From Tissierellia bacterium (GTDB lineage Bacteria; Bacillota; Clostridia; Tissierellales; Peptoniphilaceae): DNA of 64,000 nt. The translations under genes and the position numbers were made by a program. This document shows positions 16,318-25,581 of the stretch, piece by piece (the first letter of the stretch is position 1; each line of letters opens with the position of its first letter). The stretch is from NCBI GenBank assembly GCA_030540635.1, contig JAUNVW010000002.1:4796-68795 (forward strand). The letters run 5' to 3'. The notes under the pieces were generated by a model. That model had not been told where the DNA came from. It made no database searches and saw only the letters and a list, made by a program, of their open reading frames with translations.

Positions 16318-17678
16318 TTACATTAAATGTAGAAACACTAAAGAAAATTGTAAATGGCAGACCCCACGGTATCGCCTCGACTTCTTTCCAAGGAATTAGT
16401 ACCGATACTCGAAGCATTAAAGAGGGAAATCTATTTATCCCTTTAAAAGGGGATAATTTTGACGGCCATGATTATATTGAAGAAGCCATAGATAAAGGGG
16501 CTGCTTTTGCCCTATCGGAGAAAGAAATGGGTGATCTACCGGTACTTCTTGTGGAAAACAGCAAAGAAGCACTGTTTCAAATCGCCGCTTATCATCGCAA
16601 TCAATCGGACGCGACAGTTATTGCCATCACCGGTTCCAACGGTAAGACGACGACGAAGGATTTAATTGCCTCTATCCTTTCTCCATCCTTTACCGTACAA
16701 AAAACACCGGAAAATCTCAATAATGAAATTGGCCTTTCCAAAACCATATTAGATTTAGAAAGGGATACCGAGTATCTTGTCCTAGAAATGGGCATGGAGG
16801 ATTTCGGTGAGATTTCTCTATTGACCCATATTGCTAAACCTGATATCGCAATTATCACCAATATTGGCGATTGTCATTTGAAAAAATTGAAAACTAAGGA
16901 AAATATCGCTAAGGCGAAATTAGAAATCCTTGAAGGTTTACAAGATGATGGCGTTTTCATCTATAATCATGATGATGAGGTGTTACGAACAGCGGTGCAA
17001 AATCGGAAAATTGAGAAAAACACGATATCTTTTGGTACCGATGAAAACTCAACTTTTCAAATTGAGCCGGTTAAATACGATGAAACGGGATCGACTTTTA
17101 ATTTTGCCGGACATCTTTTTACCATCCCCCTATTGGGTGCCCATCAAATGTACAATGGAGCAGTCGCCATTTTAATCGCCCAAATGCAGGGGATGGAGTA
17201 CAGCGATATTGCAAAGGGCTTAACCAATATTCAAATAACAGGAATGAGACATCAACTCTTCCATAAAAAAAATCTTTATATCCTCGACGATTCCTATAAA
17301 TCCAATCCCCAATCCCTTATTTCTTGTCTAAATACCGTCAATGCCTTAAAGGGATTTGACCGCAAAATAGCCGTCATTGGTGATATGCTCGATCTCGGAG
17401 ACCAAGAGGTATCGATACACGAATCCATGGGCCGACGATTGGATCCCGAGCAATTGGACGATATTGTGACTATTGGTCAATTGAGTTTTCATATCCATGA
17501 ACAATTGAAAGCCAATTTCCCCGATGAACGACTTTATCATTTTGAAACAAAGGAACAAGCTTTAGCGACTATTGAAGGATTAATCCAAGGGAAAACACTC
17601 GTTATGGTTAAAGGCTCCAGGGCTTTAGCCTTAGACGAATTGGTCCATCAACTGTTGGAGGATTGGCCGAAAGATTAA
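16314..17678 (+). CDS. murF: UDP-N-acetylmuramoyl-tripeptide--D-alanyl-D-alanine ligase
   Basis: Adds the D-Ala-D-Ala dipeptide to the UDP-MurNAc-tripeptide, the last cytoplasmic step of the peptidoglycan precursor. It has 454 residues, normal for MurF. The Mur ligase N-domain includes STDTRSIKEGNLFIPLKG (about 30-46). The P-loop is TGSNGKTTTK (106-115). The central and C-terminal domains include DDSYKSNPQS and IGDMLDLG. The ATG overlaps the ddl stop and uses coupling. A hairpin terminator begins at its stop codon. Confidence 0.96.
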   Translation: MITLNVETLKKIVNGRPHGIASTSFQGISTDTRSIKEGNLFIPLKGDNFDGHDYIEEAIDKGAAFALSEKEMGDLPVLLVENSKEALFQIAAYHRNQSDATVIAITGSNGKTTTKDLIASILSPSFTVQKTPENLNNEIGLSKTILDLERDTEYLVLEMGMEDFGEISLLTHIAKPDIAIITNIGDCHLKKLKTKENIAKAKLEILEGLQDDGVFIYNHDDEVLRTAVQNRKIEKNTISFGTDENSTFQIEPVKYDETGSTFNFAGHLFTIPLLGAHQMYNGAVAILIAQMQGMEYSDIAKGLTNIQITGMRHQLFHKKNLYILDDSYKSNPQSLISCLNTVNALKGFDRKIAVIGDMLDLGDQEVSIHESMGRRLDPEQLDDIVTIGQLSFHIHEQLKANFPDERLYHFETKEQALATIEGLIQGKTLVMVKGSRALALDELVHQLLEDWPKD

Positions 17679-17706
17679 AACCGAGACGAAAGTCTCGGTT
17701 TTTTTT
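17677..17706 (+). terminator. Terminator of ddl-murF
   Basis: Stem AACCGAGAC / GTCTCGGTT with tetraloop GAAA and a long T run. Confidence 0.92.
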
Positions 17707-17732
17707 CCTTAAATCCATAATCAAATGGTCAT

Positions 17733-17761
17733 AAAAAAAGGACGGTTACCGTCCTTTTTTT
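17733..17761 (-). terminator. Terminator of the 17.8 kb small gene
   Basis: Stem AAAAAAAGGACGG / CCGTCC with A and T runs on either side and loop TTAC. It overlaps the end of the minus-strand gene. Confidence 0.88.
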
Positions 17762-18254
17762 AAAGATCTTCTTTTATCGTTTTTCCCTTTTCATTTTGGG
17801 ATACCTTTGTAATTTTCTTTACAAAAGGTACATCATTTTCCTTATCACATTCAACAAGATAATACACTTTATCGGTATTTTTGTTTTCTTTGTATGCTTT
17901 TCTCATGATTTTAAATAACGAATAAGGATGTTCTGGTTCCTTTAAAGTGATCATCCCTTTATCTTCTTGTAAAATGGCTTTGTAAATTAAATCTTCAAAA
18001 TCAATTCCGTCAATTCCTGGAATGAGTAGATAGTCGCCTTCTTTACTTAAATCCTCTTCCCCTTTTACTTGAACTGCACTGTGGGCTCTCGAAGCAACCA
18101 TCATTAAAGTCGCCATGAAAGGACGGATTCCCGCAGAACGGTGTCCTGCTGCAATAACAGAGTCCTTGTTCTCAATGGCTTCGGATATGATCTTTGCTTC
18201 TTCCTCGGTCATAAATTCTTGATCGACAAACTTTTTCATCATTGGATTCATCAT
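17760..18254 (-). CDS. Hypothetical protein with a degenerate P-loop-like segment
   Basis: A soluble 164-residue protein that I do not recognise. After a short acidic helix comes SVIAAGHRSAGIRPFMATL (about 32-50). Its spacing resembles the beta-strand, P-loop and helix of secretion-type ATPases, but the lysine and threonine of Walker A are absent. Later segments (DYLLIPGIDGIDFEDL and KVYYLVECDKEND) could be further strands of an alpha/beta fold. The ATG has an AGGAGG site five bases ahead. It stands alone between terminators. A remote, inactive relative of CpaF/PilT-type ATPases is one possibility and is an inference only. Confidence 0.75.
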   Translation of the reverse strand: MMNPMMKKFVDQEFMTEEEAKIISEAIENKDSVIAAGHRSAGIRPFMATLMMVASRAHSAVQVKGEEDLSKEGDYLLIPGIDGIDFEDLIYKAILQEDKGMITLKEPEHPYSLFKIMRKAYKENKNTDKVYYLVECDKENDVPFVKKITKVSQNEKGKTIKEDL

Positions 18255-18356
18255 AAAACCTCCTGGATTATATTCTCGTCTTCATTATATCACGAATTTA
18301 CACAAAAAATAAGTTGGTCAGCGGACAAAAGAAAAATTCCCAGATCTTCCTTTTCT

Positions 18357-18884
18357 TTATAACTGAAATAGGGCACCGGCAATCCCGCCCAATATAATGA
18401 TGAATATGGGATGGACTTTCGGCTTGAGCCATAAAATCAAGAGAAATAACAATAATAAGATCAAAGATGGAATTTGAATGGTTTGGGGAAAAAAACTCAT
18501 TTGAAAGACCGGCGCCATGGCTCCTAAAATTAAACCTGCAGTACAGGGCCGAATACCTTGGAATGCTGTTTCTACTATTTTTTGTTCTCGATATTGATCG
18601 TAAAATTTACTGATGATAATCGTAATGATCACCGATGGCAAGACCAATGACAATGTTGCCAATAAAGAACCAAGAACTCCATAGGCTTTATAACCGGAAA
18701 ATGTCGCCATATTGACGCCAATGGCACCTGGTGTAGATTCTGAGATCGCAATCATGTCCAGTAATTCTTCTTGGGTAAACCAGGGATATTTCATCGCCAT
18801 CTGTTGAAGAAAAGGAAGGGTCGCCAAACCTCCACCGATGGCAAATAAACCGGCTTTAAAAAATTCAACGATCATATTTCCCAT
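18357..18884 (-). CDS. Chromate-type transporter, second half-size subunit
   Basis: A 175-residue membrane protein of the CHR family with one CHR domain. The signature FFKAGLFAIGGGLATLPFL is at the N-terminus, followed by ISESTPGAIGVNMATF and four or five helices. Half-size CHR proteins occur as adjacent pairs that form the transporter together. I chose ATG 18882-18884 because AGAAAGG lies nine bases ahead; the nearer upstream ATG is too close to that site. The end of the preceding CHR gene overlaps it by 20 bases. Substrate may be chromate or another anion; the family is often not chromate-specific in anaerobes. Confidence 0.87.
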   Translation of the reverse strand: MGNMIVEFFKAGLFAIGGGLATLPFLQQMAMKYPWFTQEELLDMIAISESTPGAIGVNMATFSGYKAYGVLGSLLATLSLVLPSVIITIIISKFYDQYREQKIVETAFQGIRPCTAGLILGAMAPVFQMSFFPQTIQIPSLILLLLFLLILWLKPKVHPIFIIILGGIAGALFQL

Positions 18885-19413
18885 GATGATCATCCTTTCT
18901 AAATTGGTAAACGATGTAAATAATGGCTGAAAGTACAACGGGAATAATCGGGGTAATCTTCCATAAAGCGATGGCGATCGTCGTTAATAGAAAGATAAGA
19001 AAACCTAGTATATCACGGATTCCCGTTTTGGCCATGCGATAAACCGTCATCATCACCAAAGCACAGACGGCAATTCGAATTCCTTGAAAAATATGATCGA
19101 TGGATTCATTGTTCCGTATCCCTTTTAAAAGACTTGCAATCCCAATAATGATCAAAATGGATGGTGTGATTAGACCTAAGATGGCGGCAATTGCCCCTGG
19201 TATCTCTTTTTGTTTATATCCAATAAATACCGCCGTATTAACGGCGATAATTCCAGGTGTCGATTGTCCAATGGCGTAGTAGTCCATTAAATCTTCTTCT
19301 GTCGCCCATTTTTTTCGATCGACAATTTCCCGTTGTAATAAAGGGAGCATGGCATATCCACCACCAAAGGTAAATGCTCCCATTTTTGCAAATACAATAA
19401 ATAATTCCCACAT
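18865..19413 (-). CDS. Chromate-type transporter, first half-size subunit
   Basis: A 182-residue CHR-domain membrane protein. It opens with FIVFAKMGAFTFGGGYAMLPLLQ and contains IGQSTPGIIAVNTAVFIGY, both diagnostic for the family. Five hydrophobic segments follow. Paired with the next gene, it should complete one transporter with antiparallel halves. The ATG has TAGGAG upstream. A hairpin at 19422-19455 lies just before the ribosome site and separates it from the symporter gene. Confidence 0.88.
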   Translation of the reverse strand: MWELFIVFAKMGAFTFGGGYAMLPLLQREIVDRKKWATEEDLMDYYAIGQSTPGIIAVNTAVFIGYKQKEIPGAIAAILGLITPSILIIIGIASLLKGIRNNESIDHIFQGIRIAVCALVMMTVYRMAKTGIRDILGFLIFLLTTIAIALWKITPIIPVVLSAIIYIVYQFRKDDHHGKYDR

Positions 19414-19421
19414 AATATCTC

Positions 19422-19455
19422 CTAAAAAGGGAATACCACCAATGTGTTATTCCCT
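19422..19455 (-). terminator. Hairpin between the symporter and the chromate-type transporter
   Basis: Minus-strand stem AGGGAATA / TATTCCCT with a 12-base loop, followed by TTTTTAGG, which merges with the ribosome site of the next gene. It may be a terminator, a partial terminator or an attenuator. No separate promoter for the transporter pair was found. Confidence 0.5.
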
Positions 19456-19461
19456 AAGATT

Positions 19462-20742
19462 CTATTCATTAAAACGTTCCATATTAATCATTTTTGATTG
19501 TCTAGACAAAATCACCGTACAAGTCGCATCTCCTGTAACATTGACCGCCGTTCTTGCCATATCCAATAATCGGTCAATTCCCATGATCATGGCAATTCCC
19601 TCCACAGGTAATCCAACGGAATTAAAGACCATGGATAATGTAATCAGTCCAACGGAAGGTATTCCTGCTGTACCAACGGATGCCAAAGTCGCTGCAATAA
19701 TCACCGTTAAATAATCATTGAAACCTAGAGAAATCCCGTAGGCGTGGGCGACAAAGATGACGGCAACTCCTTGCATTATCGCCGTTCCGTCCATATTTAC
19801 CGTTGCTCCCAAGGGAATGGTGAAGGAAGATATTCTTTTATCAACACCCATATCTTCTAAATTTTTAATACTCAATGGTACCGTTGCACTTGAGGATGCC
19901 GTTGAAAAGGCAAAGCTCATAACCGGTAACATTTTTCGAATGAATTTCAACGGATTGACCCGGCCTAATACCGCCAGCAAAATCATATAGACGATAAAAA
20001 GCTGAACGATGAGGGCTAAGATAACTGTACCCATATAGGTCAGCATGGATAATATGGCATCAAATCCCAATTGGGAAAATGTCTTGGCCACAAGGGCAAA
20101 AACACCAATCGGAGCAAATTTCATGACGCCCATGGTCATCTTCATCATTGCATCGTTAAATTCAGTAAATAAATTAGCTAAATAGCTTGCATTGCTTCCC
20201 ATATTTGCCAAGACAAGGCCCAATACAATGGCAAAAAAGATGATCTGAAGCATATTCCCCTCTGCCATTCCTCCAACGGGATTCGTCGGGATAATATTGA
20301 GTAAAGTTTCCACCATGGACACATCGGCATTTTCAATCGCTGCTGCGTCAAAACTCTGGGAATCAGCGACAGATAGATCCATGCCAAGGCCGGGTTTAAT
20401 TAATACGGCTAAAGTAATGGCAATGGCAATGGCTAATGCCGTTGTTAGCAAATAAAACAATACGGTTCGTATTCCGATGGAGCCAAGTTTTTTCGTATCT
20501 CCCATACTCATGGAACCGGACACCAATGAGGCAAATACTAAAGGTACAACTAACATCTGCATGGCTCGAATAAAACCTGTCCCTAAAATGTGGAAAACTC
20601 CGTCAATGACAATATCATCTCGCCAATGGGAAGGTCCCAAGGTATTTAATATAATACCAAGGATGGCTCCTGAAATTAAACCGATAAAGATTAATTTCGT
20701 TAGATTTAAATCTTTCCTATTCTTTTTTATTTTTTTATCCAT
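19462..20742 (-). CDS. Dicarboxylate/amino acid:cation symporter (DAACS family)
   Basis: A 426-residue integral membrane protein of the GltP/DctA/SstT superfamily. The first helices are preceded by a basic N-terminus. The serine-rich re-entrant motif FAFSTASSSATVPLSI (about 274-289), the NMDGTAIMQG motif and the last re-entrant loop GTAGIPSVGL are all present. It imports acidic amino acids or dicarboxylates with Na+ or H+. Aspartate or glutamate is plausible because aspartate ammonia-lyase is encoded at 43 kb, but this is inference. The start overlaps the end of the RmlD-like gene by eight bases, so they are co-transcribed. Confidence 0.92.
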   Translation of the reverse strand: MDKKIKKNRKDLNLTKLIFIGLISGAILGIILNTLGPSHWRDDIVIDGVFHILGTGFIRAMQMLVVPLVFASLVSGSMSMGDTKKLGSIGIRTVLFYLLTTALAIAIAITLAVLIKPGLGMDLSVADSQSFDAAAIENADVSMVETLLNIIPTNPVGGMAEGNMLQIIFFAIVLGLVLANMGSNASYLANLFTEFNDAMMKMTMGVMKFAPIGVFALVAKTFSQLGFDAILSMLTYMGTVILALIVQLFIVYMILLAVLGRVNPLKFIRKMLPVMSFAFSTASSSATVPLSIKNLEDMGVDKRISSFTIPLGATVNMDGTAIMQGVAVIFVAHAYGISLGFNDYLTVIIAATLASVGTAGIPSVGLITLSMVFNSVGLPVEGIAMIMGIDRLLDMARTAVNVTGDATCTVILSRQSKMINMERFNE

Positions 20743-21586
20743 GATTCACCAATCCTTCATTTTTAATATAGCCCTTTAAGGCCTTTTCCCAAGATGGGAA
20801 ATCATAAAGACCGGATATACGTAGAATATAATTATCAAGGACCGTGTAATCTGGCCGATAAATGGACCGTTCGTCTTTTTCCACCATTTCAACTTTTCCA
20901 CGGACATTGGCTAATTCTAATATCTTTTCCGCCCATTCCTTCCGGCTAGCCTTCCCTTGGCAAGATGCGTGAAATGTTCCATAATCATAACTTTCGATAA
21001 TTTGACTAATGAATTGAGCAAGCTCATAGACAGAAGTAGGAGATGCCGTTTTGTTCTTTGGCATATAAATCGTCTCGCCTTTTTTTGCCTGTTCAATGAT
21101 CTCTTCTACCCTTCGATTTATTGGGGAATATAGCCAAGACGTTCTGATAATGAAATGCTTGTGGCAAAATCCGCGAACAAAATCTTCACCGAACTTCTTC
21201 GATTTACCGTAAATGGTCTGGGGATCAACCATATCATATTCCCGATATGGAGTATTGGCAAAACCATTAAAAACATCATCGGTTGAAAGATGGACAAGTT
21301 TTGCATTGACGGTTTGTGAAGCGATGGCCACATTGCGAGCGCCTAATCCATTGACGGCATAGGCCCTATCTGGATCCTTTTCACAGGCGACAGGATCGGT
21401 AAAACCTGCACAGTTGATTATGGCAAAGGGCCGGAGTCTTTCGGCAAATAAAGTGACCTCCTCTGAATCAGTTACATCGACTTCTTCTTTATCAGTCAAT
21501 AAGAGCTCAATATCCATTGGATCGAAATAATATTGTAATGCATTACCAACTCGTCCATTGGCACCGCAAACCCAAATTCTTCTCAA
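20735..21586 (-). CDS. RmlD-like NAD(P)-dependent sugar-nucleotide reductase
   Basis: A 283-residue short-chain dehydrogenase of the dTDP-4-dehydrorhamnose reductase subfamily. The Rossmann motif GANGRVG is near the N-terminus, followed by NCAGFTDP, the STDDVFNG strand and the catalytic YGKSK (Y-x-x-x-K). The open frame begins at GTG 21595, but AAAGGAG is optimally spaced for TTG 21584-21586. No rmlA, rmlB or rmlC gene is adjacent. Being paired with a dicarboxylate symporter is odd, so the substrate and even the rhamnose assignment are uncertain. Confidence 0.8.
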   Translation of the reverse strand: MRRIWVCGANGRVGNALQYYFDPMDIELLLTDKEEVDVTDSEEVTLFAERLRPFAIINCAGFTDPVACEKDPDRAYAVNGLGARNVAIASQTVNAKLVHLSTDDVFNGFANTPYREYDMVDPQTIYGKSKKFGEDFVRGFCHKHFIIRTSWLYSPINRRVEEIIEQAKKGETIYMPKNKTASPTSVYELAQFISQIIESYDYGTFHASCQGKASRKEWAEKILELANVRGKVEMVEKDERSIYRPDYTVLDNYILRISGLYDFPSWEKALKGYIKNEGLVNHG

Positions 21587-21749
21587 ATTAAACACTCCTT
21601 TCTCTTAATATAATAATATTATATAGTATTGTAGTGCTTTAATCAAATAGCAATGTGTGAAGTTATTATGTTAAAAGAACTTAATATCTGACAAGTATCA
21701 ATCGATCGTTAAAAGATTTTTGAAAATTTCAGGCCTTTTTTCTTTTTTA

Positions 21750-21758
21750 TGATATACT
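21750..21758 (+). promoter_or_regulatory. Extended -10 promoter element of exonuclease III
   Basis: TG-A-TATACT, identical to the element before the pfkB gene, about 75 bases before the ATG. No good -35 is visible. Confidence 0.45.
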
Positions 21759-21831
21759 GAAAAAAGGATGTTTTTTTACATCTTATCAATTGAAATCATC
21801 GCCGAAGGGCATATGGATAAAAGGAGGAATT

Positions 21832-22599
21832 ATGAAATTAATTTCATGGAATGTCAATGGCATTCGCGCTTGTTACAATAAAGGTTTTGAAGATAGTTTT
21901 AAAAAATTAGACGCCGATGTGTTTTCGGTGCAAGAAATTAAGATGAAACCCGATCAAAAAGATATTAATATGGAAGGTTATTATCTCTATATTAATTCCG
22001 CGGAAAAACCCGGTTATTCCGGTACGGCAACCTGGACAAAGGAAGAACCCCTTTCTGTTCAATACGGCATTGGAATTGAAAAACACGATCAAGAGGGTCG
22101 AGTCATCACTTTGGAATTTGAAAATTTTTACCATGTGAATTGTTATACCCCAAATTCCCAAAGAAAATTAGCCCGTTTAGATTATCGCATGGAATGGGAA
22201 GATGATTTTCGAGAATATTTAAAAAGTTTAGACCAGAAAAAACCCGTCATCCTCTGTGGTGATTTAAATGTTGCCCACAAGGAAATTGATCTAAAAAATC
22301 CATCGTCCAACCGTAAGAACGCCGGTTTTTCCGATGAAGAGCGGGCACAAATGACTAATTTATTAGATGCAGGATTTACCGATACTTTCCGTTTCTTCTA
22401 TCCGGATAAAGAGGAAGAATATTCCTGGTGGTCCTATATTACAAGGGCAAGGGATCGAAATGCCGGCTGGAGAATTGACTATTTCGTCACATCAAAACGA
22501 CTAAATGATGCACTGATCGACGCAAAAATACATCAAGATATTTTCGGCTCCGATCACTGTCCAGTGGAATTAGAATTGGATCCATCGGCTTTATCATAA
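21832..22599 (+). CDS. exoA: Exodeoxyribonuclease III (AP endonuclease)
   Basis: Base-excision repair enzyme of 255 residues that cuts DNA at abasic sites and has 3'-5' exonuclease activity. It begins MKLISWNVNGIRA. The metal-binding glutamate is in QEIK, the catalytic region is GDLNVAHKEIDLKNP, and the catalytic aspartate-histidine pair is in GSDHCPVEL. The C-terminal RIDYF strand is conserved. The start was set at ATG 21832 after a perfect AAAGGAGGAATT site rather than 14 codons earlier. The M16 peptidase gene follows 18 bases later. Confidence 0.95.
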   Translation: MKLISWNVNGIRACYNKGFEDSFKKLDADVFSVQEIKMKPDQKDINMEGYYLYINSAEKPGYSGTATWTKEEPLSVQYGIGIEKHDQEGRVITLEFENFYHVNCYTPNSQRKLARLDYRMEWEDDFREYLKSLDQKKPVILCGDLNVAHKEIDLKNPSSNRKNAGFSDEERAQMTNLLDAGFTDTFRFFYPDKEEEYSWWSYITRARDRNAGWRIDYFVTSKRLNDALIDAKIHQDIFGSDHCPVELELDPSALS

Positions 22600-22617
22600 A
22601 ATCAAAGGAGAATGATT

Positions 22618-25503
22618 ATGGATTTAACACATTATCGATTAATCCGTTCCGAAGATCTTTCGGATATCCGTTCCAAAGGTCATCTTTTGGAACATGAAAG
22701 TGGCGCCCGAATCGTCGCCATAAAAAATGATGACGATAATAAGGCCTTTTACATCGGCTTTCGAACACCGGTACATGATTCCACCGGCGTTCCCCATATT
22801 TTAGAACATTCCGTATTAAATGGCTCAAAGAAATATCCATTAAAGGAGCCTTTTATGGAATTAATCAAAGGTAGCTTAAATACATTTTTAAACGCCATGA
22901 CTTATCCCGATAAAACCGTATATCCTGTGGCAAGTCGCAATGATAAGGATTTTTATCATTTAATGGATGTCTATTTAGATGCGGTTTTATATCCCCTTAT
23001 TTATCGGCGAAAAGAAGTGTTTTTACAAGAAGGATGGCATTATGAGATTTTTAATCGCGACGAGCCCCTTCGTTATAAAGGCGTTGTATATAATGAAATG
23101 CGGGGAGCTTATTCCGATCCCCATGAAGTCGTGTATCAGGAATTTACGAAAAACATCTTTCCAGATACTGGCTACGCCTATAGTTCAGGTGGAGATCCCT
23201 ATATTATTCCAGAATTAACTTATGATGATTTTTTAGATTTTCATCAAAAGTACTACCATCCTTCCAATAGTTATATTTATATTTATGGCGATGGTAATTT
23301 AGAGGAGGAACTTCGCCATATCCATCATTTTCTAAAGGATTTTAAAAGAAGTTCCGTCGATTCTATGCCAAAACTTCAAGGAGAATTTGAAAAAATGCGC
23401 CGAGTTAAAGCCAATTACTCCCTTTCCACCGATGATGATCCAAAGGGAAAGGATTATTTGCTCTATGGCGTAAAATTAGGCGAGAAAAAGAATCTCAAGG
23501 AGAAAATGATCCGGGATATCCTCTCCCATGTCCTCTTCGCCTCCGATGCCTCACCGATTAAAAAACGATTATTAGAGGCGGGAATTGGCGAGGATTCTGG
23601 AGCTTTCAATGGAGATGGTAGAGAACTAACTTTAGGATTTCTCGTTAAAAATACAGAAGCCTCCAATGGGGAAAAGTTTTTTCAATTGTTGGAAGAAGAA
23701 TTAAAGATCCTTGTGGAAAATGGATTAAATAAAGAGGAATTATTGGCCGCCATTGAACAAATGGAGTTTTCCTTTAAGGAAACCGGTGGTTTTCCCGTCC
23801 CTGGCTTAATCCACGGCCTATCCCTATTGGATAGCTGGATTTACGATGATGATCCCTTCATTGGTGTCCGTTATCAAGATCAAATTGATGAGTTAAAAGA
23901 ATTGGTCGGCCAATCCTATTTTGAAGAATTTATTCAAGAAAGAGTTTTAAATAATCCAACAAAAATTCTTTTGGAATTACATGCAACACCGGGTTTAACT
24001 GCAAAAAAAGATGAGGCCATGAAAAAAAAGCTGGAAGAATACAAAAAGTCGATTTCCCTCAATGAATTAGATCAGTTGATTTCGATGAATGAGAAATTAA
24101 AAGAGTATCAAAACCGGGAAGATACCGAAGAGGTCAAGGAATGTATTCCCCGATTAACCCTTGAGGATATTAAGCCGTCCATCGATAAGATTCCCCGGGT
24201 CGAGGAGGATTGCGACGGGGTAAAAACTTTATTCCACGATTTATTTACAGGAAAAATCCTTTATTTGGATATGGCTTTTGATTTATCCGTCATTGAACAA
24301 GATGAAATCCCCTACGCCACTTTATTGTCAGATTTAATGGGTCTAATGGACACAAAAAATTACGATTATGAAGATTTAATTACAAGGGCTCACTTGGTAA
24401 CTGGAGGCATTAGTATTTTCCCCGAAATCATCATCAATGGAAGGGATCCTCAAAAATATCATGAACGGATGATCTTAAAAACAAAGATCAATAAAGATCA
24501 TTACCGGGATGCCTTTAGCCTGTTGAGCGAATTCTTTACCACTTCTTTTAAAGATAAAAAAAGAATTAAAGAGCTACTTCAACGGTGGCGTTTATCCCAA
24601 GCCGAGGATATTTCCAATAGTGGCCATTCCTATGGTAGTTTACGGGCGTCTTCCTTCTTTAGCGAAACCATGAGATATAAAGACGAATTAGGTGGTATTT
24701 CCTATTTGGATTTTCTCAACGAACAATTCGATCATTTCGATGAAAATATCGAAATAATGGTGGAAAAATTAGAAAATGTTTTTGAAAAAGTCTTCACCAA
24801 AAACAATCTCGTCATTAGTATTACCACAGATAAAGAAGAATGGCCGATGATTAAGGAGAATTTAAAGGATTTTTTAAATTCATTTTCCGATAAAGTCTAT
24901 CCGGCGATTACGAAGAAGTGGGAGAAGAAAGAAAAGAAAGAGGGCATCAAGGCTTCTACTGGCGTAAATTACGTCTGTATGTCTGAAGATTTGACGAAAT
25001 TTTCCTTCCGATATCAAGGAAGCATGGAAGTTGTTTCGTCCTATATTTCCAATGAATTCCTCTATCAAAGGATTCGGGCCCAAGGTGGCGCCTATGGTCA
25101 AGGTTTTCGCATTACAAAAACAGGACGAGGGGAGTTTTTGTCCTATCGAGATCCCAATTTAACACAAACCCTTAAGGTTTATCAAGAAGTGGGCGAGTTC
25201 TTACAACATCTTGAACTTGATGGAAAAGAATTAGTAAAACACATTATCGGGACGGTCAATCGCTTTGACCCACCCCTTACTCCCCGGGCTAAGGGAAGCC
25301 GTGATTTATACCACTATATTGCCGGTAGAAAACACGAAGAAATCGAAGCCCATTATCGGGAAGCCTTGGCAACGAAATTGTCGGATTTCCATAAAATCGG
25401 TGAATTATTACAACAAGTTCAGCAAGAATATATATGCGTCATCGGTAGTGCGGAATCCATTGATGAAAACAAAGAACTCTTTACGGATCTTCGTAAATTA
25501 TAG
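22618..25503 (+). CDS. M16C family zinc metallopeptidase (presequence-protease type)
   Basis: A 961-residue peptidase of the insulinase/PreP class. The inverted zinc motif HILEH (within VPHILEHSVLNGS, about 58-62) is followed by the third ligand region YNEMRGAYSDP. The two-lobe M16C organisation and a middle coiled, charged linker (around 470-520) are visible. No signal peptide, so it should degrade short peptides in the cytoplasm. ATG 22618 has AAAGGAG seven bases ahead and is preferred over ATG 22612. It shares a transcript with exonuclease III and ends in a terminator. Confidence 0.93.
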   Translation: MDLTHYRLIRSEDLSDIRSKGHLLEHESGARIVAIKNDDDNKAFYIGFRTPVHDSTGVPHILEHSVLNGSKKYPLKEPFMELIKGSLNTFLNAMTYPDKTVYPVASRNDKDFYHLMDVYLDAVLYPLIYRRKEVFLQEGWHYEIFNRDEPLRYKGVVYNEMRGAYSDPHEVVYQEFTKNIFPDTGYAYSSGGDPYIIPELTYDDFLDFHQKYYHPSNSYIYIYGDGNLEEELRHIHHFLKDFKRSSVDSMPKLQGEFEKMRRVKANYSLSTDDDPKGKDYLLYGVKLGEKKNLKEKMIRDILSHVLFASDASPIKKRLLEAGIGEDSGAFNGDGRELTLGFLVKNTEASNGEKFFQLLEEELKILVENGLNKEELLAAIEQMEFSFKETGGFPVPGLIHGLSLLDSWIYDDDPFIGVRYQDQIDELKELVGQSYFEEFIQERVLNNPTKILLELHATPGLTAKKDEAMKKKLEEYKKSISLNELDQLISMNEKLKEYQNREDTEEVKECIPRLTLEDIKPSIDKIPRVEEDCDGVKTLFHDLFTGKILYLDMAFDLSVIEQDEIPYATLLSDLMGLMDTKNYDYEDLITRAHLVTGGISIFPEIIINGRDPQKYHERMILKTKINKDHYRDAFSLLSEFFTTSFKDKKRIKELLQRWRLSQAEDISNSGHSYGSLRASSFFSETMRYKDELGGISYLDFLNEQFDHFDENIEIMVEKLENVFEKVFTKNNLVISITTDKEEWPMIKENLKDFLNSFSDKVYPAITKKWEKKEKKEGIKASTGVNYVCMSEDLTKFSFRYQGSMEVVSSYISNEFLYQRIRAQGGAYGQGFRITKTGRGEFLSYRDPNLTQTLKVYQEVGEFLQHLELDGKELVKHIIGTVNRFDPPLTPRAKGSRDLYHYIAGRKHEEIEAHYREALATKLSDFHKIGELLQQVQQEYICVIGSAESIDENKELFTDLRKL

Positions 25504-25530
25504 GAAAACGGCTATGGGGCCGTTTTCTTT
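25504..25530 (+). terminator. Terminator after the M16 peptidase
   Basis: Stem GAAAACGGC / GCCGTTTTC with loop TATGGG and a short T run. Confidence 0.8.
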
Positions 25531-25581
25531 ATATTGGTCATAAAGAGCCTTTTTTTCTCAATATTTAGGGGAGGTGATGGT

